The translations under genes and the position numbers were made by a program. The notes beneath the pieces were generated by a model. It saw only the letters and a program-made list of their open reading frames with translations. It did no database searches and was not told the DNA's origin. From NCBI GenBank assembly GCA_963731125.1, contig CAVSVP010000007.1, forward strand, positions 959,067 to 1,023,066: DNA of 64,000 nucleotides. The letters run 5' to 3'. How positions within the stretch are numbered: position 1 is the first letter of the stretch; each line of letters starts with the position of its first letter. Source of the DNA: CAVSVP01 sp963731125 (GTDB taxonomy: Bacteria; Pseudomonadota; Gammaproteobacteria; Competibacterales; Competibacteraceae). This document shows, one piece after another, positions 7,789-17,250 of this stretch.

Positions 7789-8126
7789 CCCCCCAGAGTC
7801 GCATCTTCGTGGCGGTCGAACCGGTGGATTTTCGCCAAGGTATCGATGGCCTCGGCGGCTTGTGCCGGCGTGCCCTGGCCCATAATCCCCTGGACGGCGC
7901 GGTCTATGTGTTTCGCAACCGCGCCGGAACCGGGCTAAAAATTCTATGCTACGACGGGCAGGGGTTTTGGTTATGCACCAAGCGCTTGTCTCAGGGGCGG
8001 CTGCCGTGGTGGCCCAGCGCCGCGAACCCCACCTACCGGCTCTCGGCGCGGGAGCTGCCTATCCTGCTCTGGAATGGCTTGCCAGCGCAGGCCGCGATGG
8101 CTGAGGACTGGCGCCGGGTGGCCTAG
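7776..8126 (+). CDS. tnpB: IS66 accessory protein TnpB
   Basis: A 116-residue protein with the IS66 TnpB (Orf2) signature: MLQLTPQSRIFVAVEPVDFRQGIDGLGGLCRRAL...DGAVYVFRNRAGTGLKILCYDGQGFWLCTKRLSQGRLPWW. It overlaps tnpA and so is likely translationally coupled to it. Its stop overlaps the tnpC stop from the other strand by three bases, giving a tail-to-tail arrangement. The frame is intact. This is the IS66 protein, unrelated to the RNA-guided nuclease also called TnpB. Confidence 0.93.
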   Translation: MLQLTPQSRIFVAVEPVDFRQGIDGLGGLCRRALAHNPLDGAVYVFRNRAGTGLKILCYDGQGFWLCTKRLSQGRLPWWPSAANPTYRLSARELPILLWNGLPAQAAMAEDWRRVA

Positions 8127-8441
8127 CACGTGGCCAGGTTAACGTGATAATTCCAGGGCAGCCACTGCGCGGGACGTTGCATGACCTCGCGGTGATGCTG
8201 CTGCAGGGCCACCAGGTAGGTCAGCACATTGACCCCGGCCTGCCTGGCCGTGGCGATGACGCTGCTCAACACGCTGGCCACACTGGCACGGTAGGGGGTG
8301 GCAAAGAACCAGCTGTTCTTGCGCTGGCGAAGCATCAGCTTCAGGGCACGTTCGACGACATGGTTGTCGAGCGGTGCGCCGCTGACCCGCAGAAATTGCG
8401 TCAGCTCTGTCCAATGCGCCCGCAAATAGCGCAAGGCCTTA

Positions 8442-8531
8442 GAGGCTGTTGGAAAATACCCTGGCGCGCAAGCTAATGCATTGATTTAAAATGATCCGAA
8501 ATCGTTCGATCTGGGGTTTTCCAACAGCCTC
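8442..8531. repeat. R90 copy 2 (left arm of composite)
   Basis: Full 90-bp R90 in the same orientation as copy 1. Outer flank TTA, inner flank TGA. Confidence 0.95.
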
Positions 8532-8730
8532 TGAGAAATTCGGTGGGAAATTTTTGGTGAAGGGTGCGTTGGGCGAGGTGCTGGAGGGTACTTTTCCATC
8601 GCATTTTATTGTAATGCACGAATTTCCAAGCATCAGCCGCTTTAAAGAATGGTACTACTCGGAGGAATACCGGCCCTGGAAGGCGTTACGCCAAGAGGCT
8701 GCAGACGCCAATGTGATTTTGTCGAGGTAA
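8532..8730 (+). pseudogene. C-terminal fragment of a DUF1330 protein carried between R90 arms
   Basis: Reading in frame from the inner edge of R90: EKFGGKFLVKGALGEVLEG, then HFIVMHEFPSISRFKEWYYSEEYRPWKALRQEAADANVIL and a stop at 8728-8730. This is the C-terminal two thirds of a DUF1330 (dimeric alpha/beta barrel-like) protein. The N terminus is missing, so it is captured genomic DNA, not a working gene. The remaining 240 bp of cargo (8731-8970) holds no recognisable gene. Confidence 0.8.
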
Positions 8731-8970
8731 TATAAAACTTTTCGAACCTTCATGAAGTTAGGCATGCTATGAGCCCGGCCAAGGATAAATTGCTAGATCT
8801 CAGCACGACTTTCCCCATTGAGGAGTGAGTTTAACTTGTTGAAAAATAGCAGCTCATTATCTGGGAAAGTATCTTTTCAACGTCACGGTTTGGAGTCGAC
8901 ATGCAGAAAACCTTCGGTTGTCACGTAAGCCTATGATTCATCGTTTAGACGATGGGGAAAGTTGAGCTCA

Positions 8971-9060
8971 GAGGCTGTTGGAAAACTCCAGATCGAACGA
9001 TTTCGGATCATCTTAAATCAATGCATTAGCTTGCGCGCCAGGGTATTTTCCAACAGCCTC
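8971..9060. repeat. R90 copy 3 (right arm of composite)
   Basis: Full 90-bp R90 in the opposite orientation to copy 2. Inner flank TCA, outer flank TTA. Confidence 0.95.
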
Positions 9061-11412
9061 TTACCCAGACTGCTGTTGGGTTCCACCTCCCGCTCCGTGA
9101 ACTGCTGTTCCAGCCAGGGGTGCAGGGCGTGCCGCAGCGGCTCGCTGTGCTGTTGATGGTAGCGCAAGCGGTCTTCGGCACTGAGGCGGCGCGCCCGGCT
9201 AAGACGCTCATGTTCGAACACGGCCGCTAACGTCTCCAGCACGTAACGGCACGGTTCGGGAAACACCGCGGCGATGTCGCTGAATTGGCGCAGCCCGTGG
9301 GCTAGGCAAAAACACGCGATCACCTCAGCACGGGGTGAGGGCTCCAGGTGATTGGCGCTCAACGCATCCGACATCAGGATCAGCTCCCCAGCGTCCGGCT
9401 CGCGTAATTGCATCACCGCCCCGGCGTTCTCCCCGGCGTTGGCGCGGCCGCTAAAGTACCGCCAAATTTCCTGTTCGCCCACCGTCGCCACCACGCCCGT
9501 GGTATCCATCCCCCGGCGCTCGCCGGGTTCCGCCGTGGCGTTCTCTTGGATCAGCGACAACACCCGCACGGGCGTGTCATCTTCATGCAGTCGCTCCGCC
9601 TGCGCCGCCTGGTAGACCAGCTCGTTGAACACCGGCCACGCGCAGCCGGCCACCCGCTCGACCTGATCCCACTGGGTGGCGTCCGCCACCGGTACGCCTA
9701 CTAGCTGCTGATACCCTTCCAGTCGATAAAATGGCAGCCCCAGATAATAGCGTCCCAACGCCAGCACCGCCCGCGCCCGGGCACTGTACTTCTCGTCCCC
9801 CGCCGTCGCCGGTAACGCCGCCGTCGTCACCTGCCCACACGCCGAACAGCGTACCTTCTCCAACGCGTAGCAGAGCGCCGTCAAAAAACCATTCCCGTCC
9901 AGGCGGATCTCCACCCCGGGCGGCAACCGATATAACGTCCCGCGACCACACGCCGGACACCGTTGACCCGCTTGCCAGGCTTCCTCCAGTTGGCACAACA
10001 CCCGCTCGGCTCCCGGATAGGCATCAGCCGAATGGCGCCCCTGCCCCGGGCGTTTTCCGCCACCGCGCTTGCGCCGCCCCGCCGCATCGCGCTCCTCTAC
10101 CTCCGGCGCCGGTTCCGCCGCCGCCGCCGCCGGTTTATCCGCCGCCGCCACCGCGGCCTCGGGCGCTTGCGGGTCATTGCCCGGCGGTTCCTTCGCCGCC
10201 CCCTCGGCCGATGCCGGCGCGGCTCTGCCAAACAACAGCCCCCGCAGCCGTTTCATGCGCAGCTTCGCTTCTTGCACCGCAAACAGCAGCCAAAAATACA
10301 TCTGGATCAGCCGTTCCAGCACCCGGCGGTCCTCCTCCACCAAATCACTGGCGTGGATCCGCCTAAGCAACGCTTCCCCTTCGGCTTGGGTTAACTTGAC
10401 CTTCTCCGGCTCTTCCATCACCGTTGATACCCATTCGCTAGATCTTCATATGCCAGAACAGGCTCTCTCGTCGTCTAAGGGATGCGCATCTTAAGCAGAA
10501 AATTTGGTTTGTCAAGCAGTTTTATCGGAAGGACACGGTTTGCTCGGATAGGCCGGGTTATCCGGCGGCGGCGCCGGGCGCTTGGCCTTGGGTACTCCTT
10601 GGCGCTTCAAGTACTTGTCGCGTTTGGCCCACGCGCTATACGCCGGGTCCGGTTGGCAGAACGCAAAGGCCACCGGGAGGGTGACCACCGTCGTGACCAA
10701 CACCAGAAACACCACTTCTTGACCCCGCATCGTGCCCGTCCCTTGTTTATCCTTGAAATAATGCACATAAGGAATCCGCCGCGTCACCTTCGCACGTCGC
10801 TTGCCCGTATCGTCCAGTACAGCACCCTTCCCAGGTGCCAAAGCTCTCCAACACGAGCCTCACACTGCACGACAAGAGCACTCCCCACGCCATCAGTCCC
10901 CGAAAATACCACGATAACAGCGCTTCCGAATACCGCCCTACGCCGGCCCGCACCCACTTCCGCCAGCACACCGATTCTGTCACGATAATCCCCATCAAGC
11001 CAAACGACAACCACGCTTGCTGGCCCAGCGTCAAACCCGCTTTCGGCTGGTGCGACTCCAGGCTGGCACTCAATTGTTCGACATATGCCTCGACAAACGG
11101 TAACGGGTTTCCCATGAGCATCGCTTTCCCCCTCCACCTCGTGAATCCCTCACGGTTCGTGAATCCCTTATCATTAAGTATGGCCAATCTTGAGAATGAT
11201 GGAAGAATAAACGTCCTAATATTCTAATTAACTAACTTGAACATCGAGGCGTAGGGCCTAAGTTTGATGTAATTCGCTTTTCAGTGATAAGTGATTGATT
11301 TTTTATGCTCAAAACTGTCCGAACTATTGTTCTAGCAATCTTGATATTAAAGTCCGCATCTTACCACCTATCAGTTTTGAGATAAACTAGCGCAACTGAG
11401 CCACTATGATCG

Positions 11413-12062
11413 GTGGGGCCAATGGGGAGTGTCAAAAGACTGGCGGAGGAAGTGGAACGCGGGCTGAAAGAAGCCTTACCGAGGTTGTGTAAAACGGTAG
11501 TGAAGAAGCTGTCGCTGGCGGTAGGAGCGATGCGGGAGGTACGCACGCCGAATACGGCGGAATTAGCGAACGTGTTGCCGTTGGAGACGGAGCGCTAGGA
11601 CATGCGTGAGCAATGGCTGCGACGGCTGTTAAAGAATCCGCGGCTGGAAAGCGCGGCGATTCTGGAGCCGGTTGCCCGAGCGGTACTGGCGGAGGCGGCC
11701 GCTCACGGTCAGACGGTGCTGCTGAGTCTTGCCCAAACCGACGTAGGCGATCGGTTTGCGGTATTGCTGCTCAGCGTGCGGGTAGGGGATCGCTCGCTGG
11801 CGTTGGCCTGGCGGGTAGAAGCGGGGGCGGCGAATATTGGGTTTGCCGGCCAACAGGGGGTGTTGGAGCGCGTCCGAGACGGGTTGCCGGCGGGGGCGGC
11901 GGTGATGTTGTTGGCCGATCGGTTTTATCCGTCCGTGGCGTTGTTTGACTGGCTGCACCGCCACGGTTGGCATTACCGGCTGCGCTTGAAGGACAATCTG
12001 AGCGTGGATATCGGCGTCGGTGATGTGCACACGACGGGGGCTTTGGCCGCTGGCGTGACCGG
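11413..12062 (+). pseudogene. IS4-superfamily transposase remnant with an in-frame amber codon
   Basis: The frame starts near 11413 (SVKRLAEEVERGLKEALPRLCKTVVKKLSLAVGAM...NTAELANVLPLETER), hits TAG at 11596-11598, and continues in the same frame from 11602 (MREQWLRRLLKNPRLES...LLSLAQTDVGDRFAVLLLSVRVGDRSLALAWRVEAGAANIGF...LLADRFYPSVALFDWL). It is cut after about residue 215 by the IS3 remnant whose terminal TG lies at 12063. The C-terminal half with the final Glu is absent. Inactive remnant; the exact IS group was not assigned. Confidence 0.75.
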
Positions 12063-12574
12063 TGTTTGTCAAGATAGTTGTCGTCTTTTTCTATTCGGTC
12101 TGTGGTAGACCGGGAACATGGTCCAGCACCTCAGCGGCTGGGTTTAGCCACACCTCGGTGACCGGCTTCCAGTTGCGGATGGCGCCCTGCCAGCGCTCGG
12201 GGTGACGTGCCCTGGCTTGTTCATAAACCGCCTCGCGCTGCGCCAAAAGGGCGGCTTCTTGGCCGCTATGGCGTTCGTGAGGGGTCACGAAGCGAATCCG
12301 GCTATGGCGATGGTCGTGATTATACCAGGTCACAAACTGCAGCACCCATGCCCGGGCGGCCTCCAGCGAGGCGAACCCGTGCTCAGGGTAGCCAGGCCGA
12401 TACTTGCAGGTACGAAAGACGGCCTCGGAGAACGGGTTGTCGTTGCTCACGCGGGGGCGGCTGTAAGAGGTCACGACCCCGAGGCGGTAAAGCGTCTCCA
12501 ACCAGGCACTGCCCTTCATGGGACTGCCGTTATCGGCATGCAGCACCAAGGGCTGATCCAGACCCTGCTCCACC
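12063..12574 (-). pseudogene. IS3-family OrfB, 3' fragment
   Basis: The C-terminal part of an IS3 integrase-type transposase reads QGLDQPLVLHADNGSPMKGSAW (DNG), SYSRPRVSNDNPFSEAVFRTCKYRP (the final Glu in this segment), then FASLEAARAWVLQFVTWYNHDHRHSRIRFVTPHERH and a stop at 12091. The IS terminus TGTTTGTCAAG follows at 12063. The 5' half and orfA are missing: the sequence is replaced at 12575 by the left end of the IS66-like element. No target duplication links the two sides, so this junction probably arose by deletion. Confidence 0.88.
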
Positions 12575-12726
12575 GTAACCGTTTATCCCCCTCCTCCCGT
12601 GGTTTCGGCAAGCCGGCGTGGCCCACTTCGGCACTCTCATTTGGCCCACCCCCACGGAATGATGTTTACTGGGTAACGCACCTCCTGCTGCTGGTTGAGT
12701 AACGTGGAATAGCCACCGAAGCCGTT

Positions 12727-12770
12727 GCCACCCGCCAGGTCGGACACCGATGTCCGGCCTGGCGGGTGGC
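12727..12770. terminator. Long hairpin between istB and the IS21 end
   Basis: GCCACCCGCCAGG and CCTGGCGGGTGGC, with inner CGGACA / TGTCCG, form an almost perfect stem of about 20 bp with a four-base loop. It lies 86 bp beyond the istB stop. No U run follows, so it may shield istB transcripts or insulate the element rather than terminate. Confidence 0.5.
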
Positions 12771-12855
12771 TGCCGCCGGCAGGCCAACGTCGCCTGGGAC
12801 GGGCGCCATGACACCCTGGATGGGTGTCATCATGACGCTGGCTATCGCGCTTCAT

Positions 12856-13642
12856 TCACTGCGCCGAAGCCGGATGTGGCCGTTTCTTTCCGGCCAGGGT
12901 TCGTTTAAAGCGATAGCTTTCGGTGCCGGTATCGATGATATGGGCACGATCCGTGATCCTATCGAGCAGGGCTTTGCACAAGCGCGCACTGGGAAACACC
13001 TGCGTCCATTCTGAGAACGGTAAATTGGTGGTAATGATAAAGGTGGCTTTCTCAGCGCGTTCGCTAATGACTTGAAACAACAGTTCTGCCCCCACCTGAG
13101 CTAACGGCACGTAGCCGACCTCGTCCAGCACAATGAGGTCGTAGCGTGTCCAACGCTGGAGCGTGCGACTCAGAACAATGCTGCTGCTGCGCTTCCACTA
13201 ACTCATTTACCAAACCGGCGGCGGTTACGAAACGGGCGCGCCGGTTCTGGCGACAAGCCGCCACACAAAGCCCGGTCGCCAGGTGGGTTTTGCCAGTCCC
13301 AGCATCCCCGATAAAGATGACCGGCTCGGCCCGCGCCAGGTAATCACCCGCTGCCAGCGGCTGCAGCTGGGTGGCCGCTAGGGCGGGGTTGGCACTGAAG
13401 TCAAATTCCTCCAACGTTTTTAGCCGGGGGAGGCGGGCTTCCTGTAGCCGCCGGGCAATGGTACGTCGTTCGCGGTCATTGACTTCGGCACCCAGCAATT
13501 CGGCCAAGTAGCTCAGGGGGGATTGCTGGGTGCGCACCGCCTCCTCGGCTAAGCGTTCGCATTGCCCGGCAATGGTGGGCAATCGCAACGCCCGGCAGTG
13601 TGCTTCAATCGCCGCTAGCGCCAATGCCGTTGTCGTCATCAC
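12856..13642 (-). pseudogene. istB: IS21 helper ATPase IstB, frameshifted
   Basis: The N-terminal part holds Walker A GDAGTGKTH and the leading helical region (IEAHCRALRLPTIAGQCERLAEEA). After VEAQQQH a one-base shift near 13150 throws the frame off. The correct continuation, LSRTLQRWTRYDLIVLDEVGYVPL (Walker B), can be read in another frame, and the protein resumes from about 13131 to the stop at 12856. IstB binds DNA, hydrolyses ATP and selects targets for IstA. The start overlaps the istA stop (GTGATG), so the genes were coupled. The product would be truncated just before Walker B. Confidence 0.85.
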
Positions 13643-15195
13643 GCCTGCTCCCCATGCGGCACCGGGCCGGTCAGTAACTGATCGTAGCCGGTCACGGTTG
13701 GCAGGGGACGCGTCACCACCGGCAACGCCGCCAATTCCACCGCCGTTAACGGCACCACCGCTGGGCCGTCAAGCGGTGGGGTACGCAGCAGATATCGCAC
13801 AGCGCCCGCATCGTGTACGCCACAGGCCAAGGCCTGCTCAAGCGCCTGCGTCAGGCGCTCATAACCCCACTGGCGACCCTGCTGGAGTAGTTCTATCATC
13901 AGCCGGGTACCGGCGGGTTGGCCGTGGCGCTCTAGCAACCGTGACCAGAAGCGATCATGCACCGCGGTCCAGCGCCCAGCAGCACGCCATTGGGCCAGCG
14001 GCGTTGAGCCAGCCAGCGCCCCCGGCTTACGCTCCAGCACCTCCAGGTAGTGCTCCAGATTAAGCACCTGCTGGCGGCGACCATAACAGCGGGGATGGCA
14101 AGCGACTTCGCGCCCCTCGTACCATACCGATACCGTTGTCGGCCAGACGCGCACGTGGGCTTGACAAGACGGCGACAGCGGCGTCGAATACCAGTTGGTG
14201 CGCACTTGCACGCAGCCTTTCCCATCCACGCGGCAGAACTGGGTTTCACTGATCTCAAAATCCTCCGCCGGCAAGGGCAGTAAAAAAGGTTGCTCTTGCC
14301 GCAGACGCTGACCAACGGTAAGCGTCTGCGCATCAATGACCCGCGCCAAGTCAGCACGACAGCTGTCCAACAGATAACGATTCAATGCCTCAAGGGTGTC
14401 CATCTGCGGGAGCGGCACCAGGTGGTTGCGGCGAAAGTAGCCCACTTCGCCCTCAACACCGCCTTTCTCATGGCCTTGGCCGGGCGTACAAAAGGACGCT
14501 TCATATTGCCAATGGGAGCGAAAGGCGATAAACCGCTCGGTTTCTTCGCGTCGGTAGCCGCGCAACACCTTGCGTACCGCACTGGTCAGGTTATCGTAGC
14601 GTAACCGCTTGAATACGCCGCCAAAGTAATGAAACGCCCGTTGATGCGCCTCTAAAAATGCTTGTTGCGTCGCATGCGGATAAGCGCAATGAAAACTCGC
14701 CCCGCTGGCCATGCTTCGCAAGGAGAAAAACTGTAACACCTGGCGCTGGCCCGCCAACTCCACGCTCGCTTCATACCAATCCACCTGGGCTTCCACGCCC
14801 GGGGCATAGCTTTGCGGAATGCTGACGTCGCTCGCTAACAGGCCCAGCGCTCGCTTGCGCTCCTGCACGTATTGGCGTACCCGCCGTTCAGAAATCGGAT
14901 ACTGCGGCCATTCCTCGCGCAACCGTGTGTAAATCCGGTGGGCCGTGTGGTGTTGCTTACGCGGCGCGTGCCGATCTTGGGCTAACATCGCGTCAATCAC
15001 GTCCCGCACCGGGGATAACCGCGGGCAGGCGCGGGGCGAGCGTTTCCGTTGCGGCGGTACCGCACTGGCGAGCGCCTGGCGTACCAGCCGGCGGTGAACC
15101 CCAAACTGGCGGGCTACCCCAGCAATGGTGCCTTCGCCAAACTCATACTCACGTCGGATCTGTTCAAATAATTCCACCTTCTGTCTCCTGTCCAT
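13639..15195 (-). CDS. istA: IS21 transposase IstA
   Basis: The 518-residue protein is intact. An N-terminal helix-turn-helix is present (YEFGEGTIAGVARQFGVHRRLVRQALASAVPP), followed by an rve/DDE integrase core with DWYEASVELAG (first Asp), RYDNLTSAVRKVLRG (second Asp) and CTPGQGHEKGGVEGEVGYFRRN (Glu). The C-terminal region is the usual IS21 beta-rich domain (WYSTPLSPSCQAHVRVWPTTVSVWYEGREVACHPRCYG). It catalyses strand transfer during transposition together with IstB, which is frameshifted here, so the element is probably immobile unless complemented. Confidence 0.95.
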   Translation of the reverse strand: MDRRQKVELFEQIRREYEFGEGTIAGVARQFGVHRRLVRQALASAVPPQRKRSPRACPRLSPVRDVIDAMLAQDRHAPRKQHHTAHRIYTRLREEWPQYPISERRVRQYVQERKRALGLLASDVSIPQSYAPGVEAQVDWYEASVELAGQRQVLQFFSLRSMASGASFHCAYPHATQQAFLEAHQRAFHYFGGVFKRLRYDNLTSAVRKVLRGYRREETERFIAFRSHWQYEASFCTPGQGHEKGGVEGEVGYFRRNHLVPLPQMDTLEALNRYLLDSCRADLARVIDAQTLTVGQRLRQEQPFLLPLPAEDFEISETQFCRVDGKGCVQVRTNWYSTPLSPSCQAHVRVWPTTVSVWYEGREVACHPRCYGRRQQVLNLEHYLEVLERKPGALAGSTPLAQWRAAGRWTAVHDRFWSRLLERHGQPAGTRLMIELLQQGRQWGYERLTQALEQALACGVHDAGAVRYLLRTPPLDGPAVVPLTAVELAALPVVTRPLPTVTGYDQLLTGPVPHGEQA

Positions 15196-15400
15196 CGCTT
15201 ATTCCCCCGTTGGTTAAATTTACCGAGAGAATAAGCGGGATTAGCTCTTAGGTGGGCCAATTTACATTGCCGAAATGGGCCAATACAGATTACCGAAATC
15301 ATCCCGGCTCAGGCCAGGCTGGTAGGTAAGCCGAGGTCGTCAAGAGCGGTACGATGGGCTATACGCAAGCCCATGATAGAAGAACTTTTATATTGAGCCT

Positions 15401-17026
15401 GTGCACTTAAGCGATTTTGATCTTGAGCAACTGGATGAGGCAAGGCTGTCGGAACTGACGGCCTCGCCGAAGGAGACGTTGCTGAAGAACGCGGTAGCGG
15501 ACCTGAAAGAGGCACGCGAGCGGCTGAAAGCCAATTCGCGCACGAGCTCACGGCCACCGAGCAGCGACGCGCCGTGGTCTGGTAGCAAGACGGAGACGCC
15601 GCCCGAGGCGGAGGCCGAGGTGAAGGCGAGCGCCGGGGAGGCGGAGGAGGTAGCGGAGGCAGCGGAAGCCGCAGACGGGGAGCCAGAGGCGCGGGATGAC
15701 TCAGCGGCGAAGGCTGACGGAGCCCCCCAGCCGGAGCCTCCATCCACGCCAGCCCAGCGCCCTGGGCGGCGCTGGGGTAGCCCCGGTCACAGCCGTACCC
15801 AAGAGCTGGCGATCACGGCAACGATAGGGCATGCGCCAGCGCGCTGTGCGCTGTGTGATGGGGCCTTCGCGGATCAGCCGTTTCGGGCATGCACGGGGCG
15901 GTATGTGCTGGATCTGGAGCCGCTGGGGGAGCCTGGGTTGCTGGGATTGCAGTGGCGCCATGACAAACATCTGTACGGCGAGCGGCGGTGCCCGTGCGGG
16001 CACGTGACGCGCACCGCGCCGGGGCGTTGCGCGGCGGAGCCGGGTTGGCAGGTAAGCCTCAGTGAATGGCATCTGATTGGGCCGCAGCTCGCGAGTCTCA
16101 TCGTGTGTCTGGCGCAGCGGATGCGGCTGTCGCGGGGTAAGATCCAGGAATTTTTGCGGGACTGGCTGGGGGTGTCGCTTAGCACGGCGGTCATTAGCCA
16201 GTGCCTGCACGAGGCTGGGCGGGCGGTCGAGCCGCTGGAAGAGCCGCTGCTTGAGGAACTCCGCCAGGCCACCCTGGCTTATGCCGATGAGACGCCCTGG
16301 AAAGAGGCGGGGCAGTTGCTGTGGTTGTGGACGATCAGCACCGCGACGGTCTGTCTGGATGTGATCGGCGACCGTGGCAAGGCGATCCTGGCCAACGTGT
16401 TCGGCGGGCGCGTTGCGGGGTGGCTGATGAGCGATGGCTACGGTGCCTATCGGGACTTCGCCCATCGGCTACGCGGCTGGGCGCACCTGCTGCGCAAGGC
16501 GCGGGGGCTGCAAGCCAGCCTCAGCGGATCAGCCCGGGACTTCGGCCAAGCGACCCGGGCGTTAATGATGGATGCCATGGAGGCGGTCTATGCGGCGCGC
16601 GAGGGACCGCCGCTCGATCTGAGCGTTCCCTTTCCGCAACGCCTGGAGACTTTTCGGCTCCGATGCGAGCAGCATCGTGACGCCAGCCATGAGAAGACGC
16701 GCGCCTTGGCGCGGGAGTTTCTCAATGACTGGGCAGCGATCTGGACGGTGCTGGCCCATCCCCACCTGCCGCTGACCAACAACGAGGCCGAGAGACTGTT
16801 GCGCCACTGGGTGATCCTGCGTCGTACCAGCCACGGCACGCGTACCGCGCAAGGTTCTCGCGCCTTGGCACTGCTGGCCAGCGTCATTGAGACCTGCCGC
16901 AAACGCGACGTCTTGCCATGGCCTTATTTGGCGCAGGTGATCGCCGAACGGCGCAAAGGCTACCCCGCCCCACCGTTACCTGCCGCCAACATAGCCGAAT
17001 GCCACATTTCCCAGGGAGGGGGCTAA
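15401..17026 (+). CDS. IS66-family transposase (single-ORF type)
   Basis: The 541-residue protein opens with a short helical segment (SDFDLEQLDEARLSELTASPKETLL...DLKEARERLKANSRTSSRPPSSD) and a Glu/Ala-rich linker. A Cys-rich finger follows (CALCDGAF...CPCGHVTR), then the IS66 catalytic core: YADETPWKEAGQLLWLWT (Asp), LMSDGYGAYRDFAHRLRGWAHLLRKARGL (Asp), and PHLPLTNNEAERLLRHWVILRRTSHGTRTAQGSRALALLASVIETCRK (Glu). There are no tnpA/tnpB partners in this element, as in the single-gene IS66 subgroup. GTG start. The frame is intact. Confidence 0.93.
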   Translation: MHLSDFDLEQLDEARLSELTASPKETLLKNAVADLKEARERLKANSRTSSRPPSSDAPWSGSKTETPPEAEAEVKASAGEAEEVAEAAEAADGEPEARDDSAAKADGAPQPEPPSTPAQRPGRRWGSPGHSRTQELAITATIGHAPARCALCDGAFADQPFRACTGRYVLDLEPLGEPGLLGLQWRHDKHLYGERRCPCGHVTRTAPGRCAAEPGWQVSLSEWHLIGPQLASLIVCLAQRMRLSRGKIQEFLRDWLGVSLSTAVISQCLHEAGRAVEPLEEPLLEELRQATLAYADETPWKEAGQLLWLWTISTATVCLDVIGDRGKAILANVFGGRVAGWLMSDGYGAYRDFAHRLRGWAHLLRKARGLQASLSGSARDFGQATRALMMDAMEAVYAAREGPPLDLSVPFPQRLETFRLRCEQHRDASHEKTRALAREFLNDWAAIWTVLAHPHLPLTNNEAERLLRHWVILRRTSHGTRTAQGSRALALLASVIETCRKRDVLPWPYLAQVIAERRKGYPAPPLPAANIAECHISQGGG

Positions 17027-17250
17027 CCGATTACACCCCAGCAGCTCGGGATCATAGTCGCCGGCCCAACACGATGTTGCGCAACAACACCCCGAGCGCC
17101 ACGGCCGGTGGCAGGCGAACACGTCGCGTGCGGGGCGCGACGTATTCGCCCAGCAAGGCATCCATGTTAAGCTTGTCCAACACGTGCTGCAGCAAGGGTA
17201 GCGCGCCCAGTGTCCAGGTTTTCAGCGCAAAGGGCTCGGCGGGGTTAATG

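Larger units (their letters stand above)
8442..9060. mobile_element. Miniature composite transposon: two inverted R90 repeats around a 439-bp cargo
   Basis: R90 copies at 8442-8531 and 8971-9060 face each other. The outer flanks are TTA on both sides (8439-8441 and 9061-9063) and make an exact 3-bp duplication. The inner flanks differ (TGA and TCA). The whole 619-bp unit therefore behaves as one insertion within IS66 tnpC. Confidence 0.88.
8123..10421 (-). pseudogene. tnpC: IS66 transposase TnpC, split by the R90 composite
   Basis: The N-terminal part (10421 to about 9064) has a leading coiled coil (MFAVQEAKLRMKRLRGLLFG region), an Ala/Glu/Pro-rich linker, and the IS66 zinc-finger (CPACGRGTLYRLP...CSACGQVTTAALP). 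It continues with DATQWDQVE, LHEDDTPVRVL (catalytic Asp) and LILMSDALSANHL. The frame is broken after NSSLGK by the 619-bp R90 composite at 8442-9060 and resumes ALRYLRAHWTEL...LDNHVVERALKLMLRQRKNSWFF (catalytic Glu) to the stop at 8123. Removing the composite and one TTA restores NSSLGKALRYL exactly. The gene runs against tnpA-tnpB, an unusual orientation for IS66. Confidence 0.9.
7272..10536. mobile_element. IS66-family element with tnpC convergent to tnpA-tnpB
   Basis: Ends are GTGTCCTTCCGATAA at both termini in inverted orientation. The 8-bp duplication GGTTTGCT lies at 7264-7271 and 10537-10544. It carries tnpA and tnpB on the plus strand and tnpC on the minus strand, instead of all three in one operon. 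Confidence 0.93.
6333..11187 (-). pseudogene. IS4-like DDE transposase, broken by IS66, MITE-3 and a frameshift
   Basis: The N-terminal part begins near 11187 or 11116 (MGNPLPFVEAYVEQLSASLE). It is frameshifted near 10830, before LDDTGKRRAKVTRRI (first catalytic Asp), and continues to NPAYPSKP, where IS66 enters. It resumes at about 7264 with QLALRLLEQF and ADALYGSAEF (second Asp). MITE-3 then interrupts HTLRWL / VEVAIEDLKVDEGWGQ (catalytic Glu), and the protein ends at 6333. Removing the IS66 with one 8-bp duplication and MITE-3 with one TAA restores the frame at both places. The frameshift means the gene is dead in any case. The family was assigned by the DDTGKRR and ADALYG motifs. Confidence 0.85.
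6195..11329 (-). mobile_element. IS4-like element with MITE-2-type ends, interrupted by IS66 and MITE-3
   Basis: Ends are CAATACTTCGGACAGTTTT and, at the right, the complement of CAATAGTTCGGACAGTTTT. The 6-bp duplication TTCTAG lies at 6189-6194 and 11330-11335. Without its IS66 and MITE-3 insertions it would be about 1.76 kb. The matching ends make it the likely parent of MITE-2. Confidence 0.88.
12600..15301 (-). mobile_element. IS21-family element
   Basis: It begins TGGTTTCGGCAA and ends ACCGAAATCA, with further subterminal copies of a TTGGCCCA motif at both ends. The 5-bp duplication TCCCG lies at 12595-12599 and 15302-15306. It encodes istA and a frameshifted istB. Confidence 0.92.
12575..17034. 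mobile_element. IS66-family single-ORF element, interrupted near its left end by IS21
   Basis: The left end begins GTAACCGTTTATCCCCC, and the right end read inward is GTAATCGGTTAGCCCCC. IS21 sits at 12600-15301. Without it the element is about 1.75 kb with one large gene. The outer flanks (IS3 remnant and IS1634 remnant) show no 8-bp duplication. Confidence 0.85.

Noticed and set aside
7776..8126. RNA-guided TnpB (IS200/IS605) nuclease
   Set aside because: Sequence and context are those of the IS66 accessory protein with the same name; no RuvC motifs.
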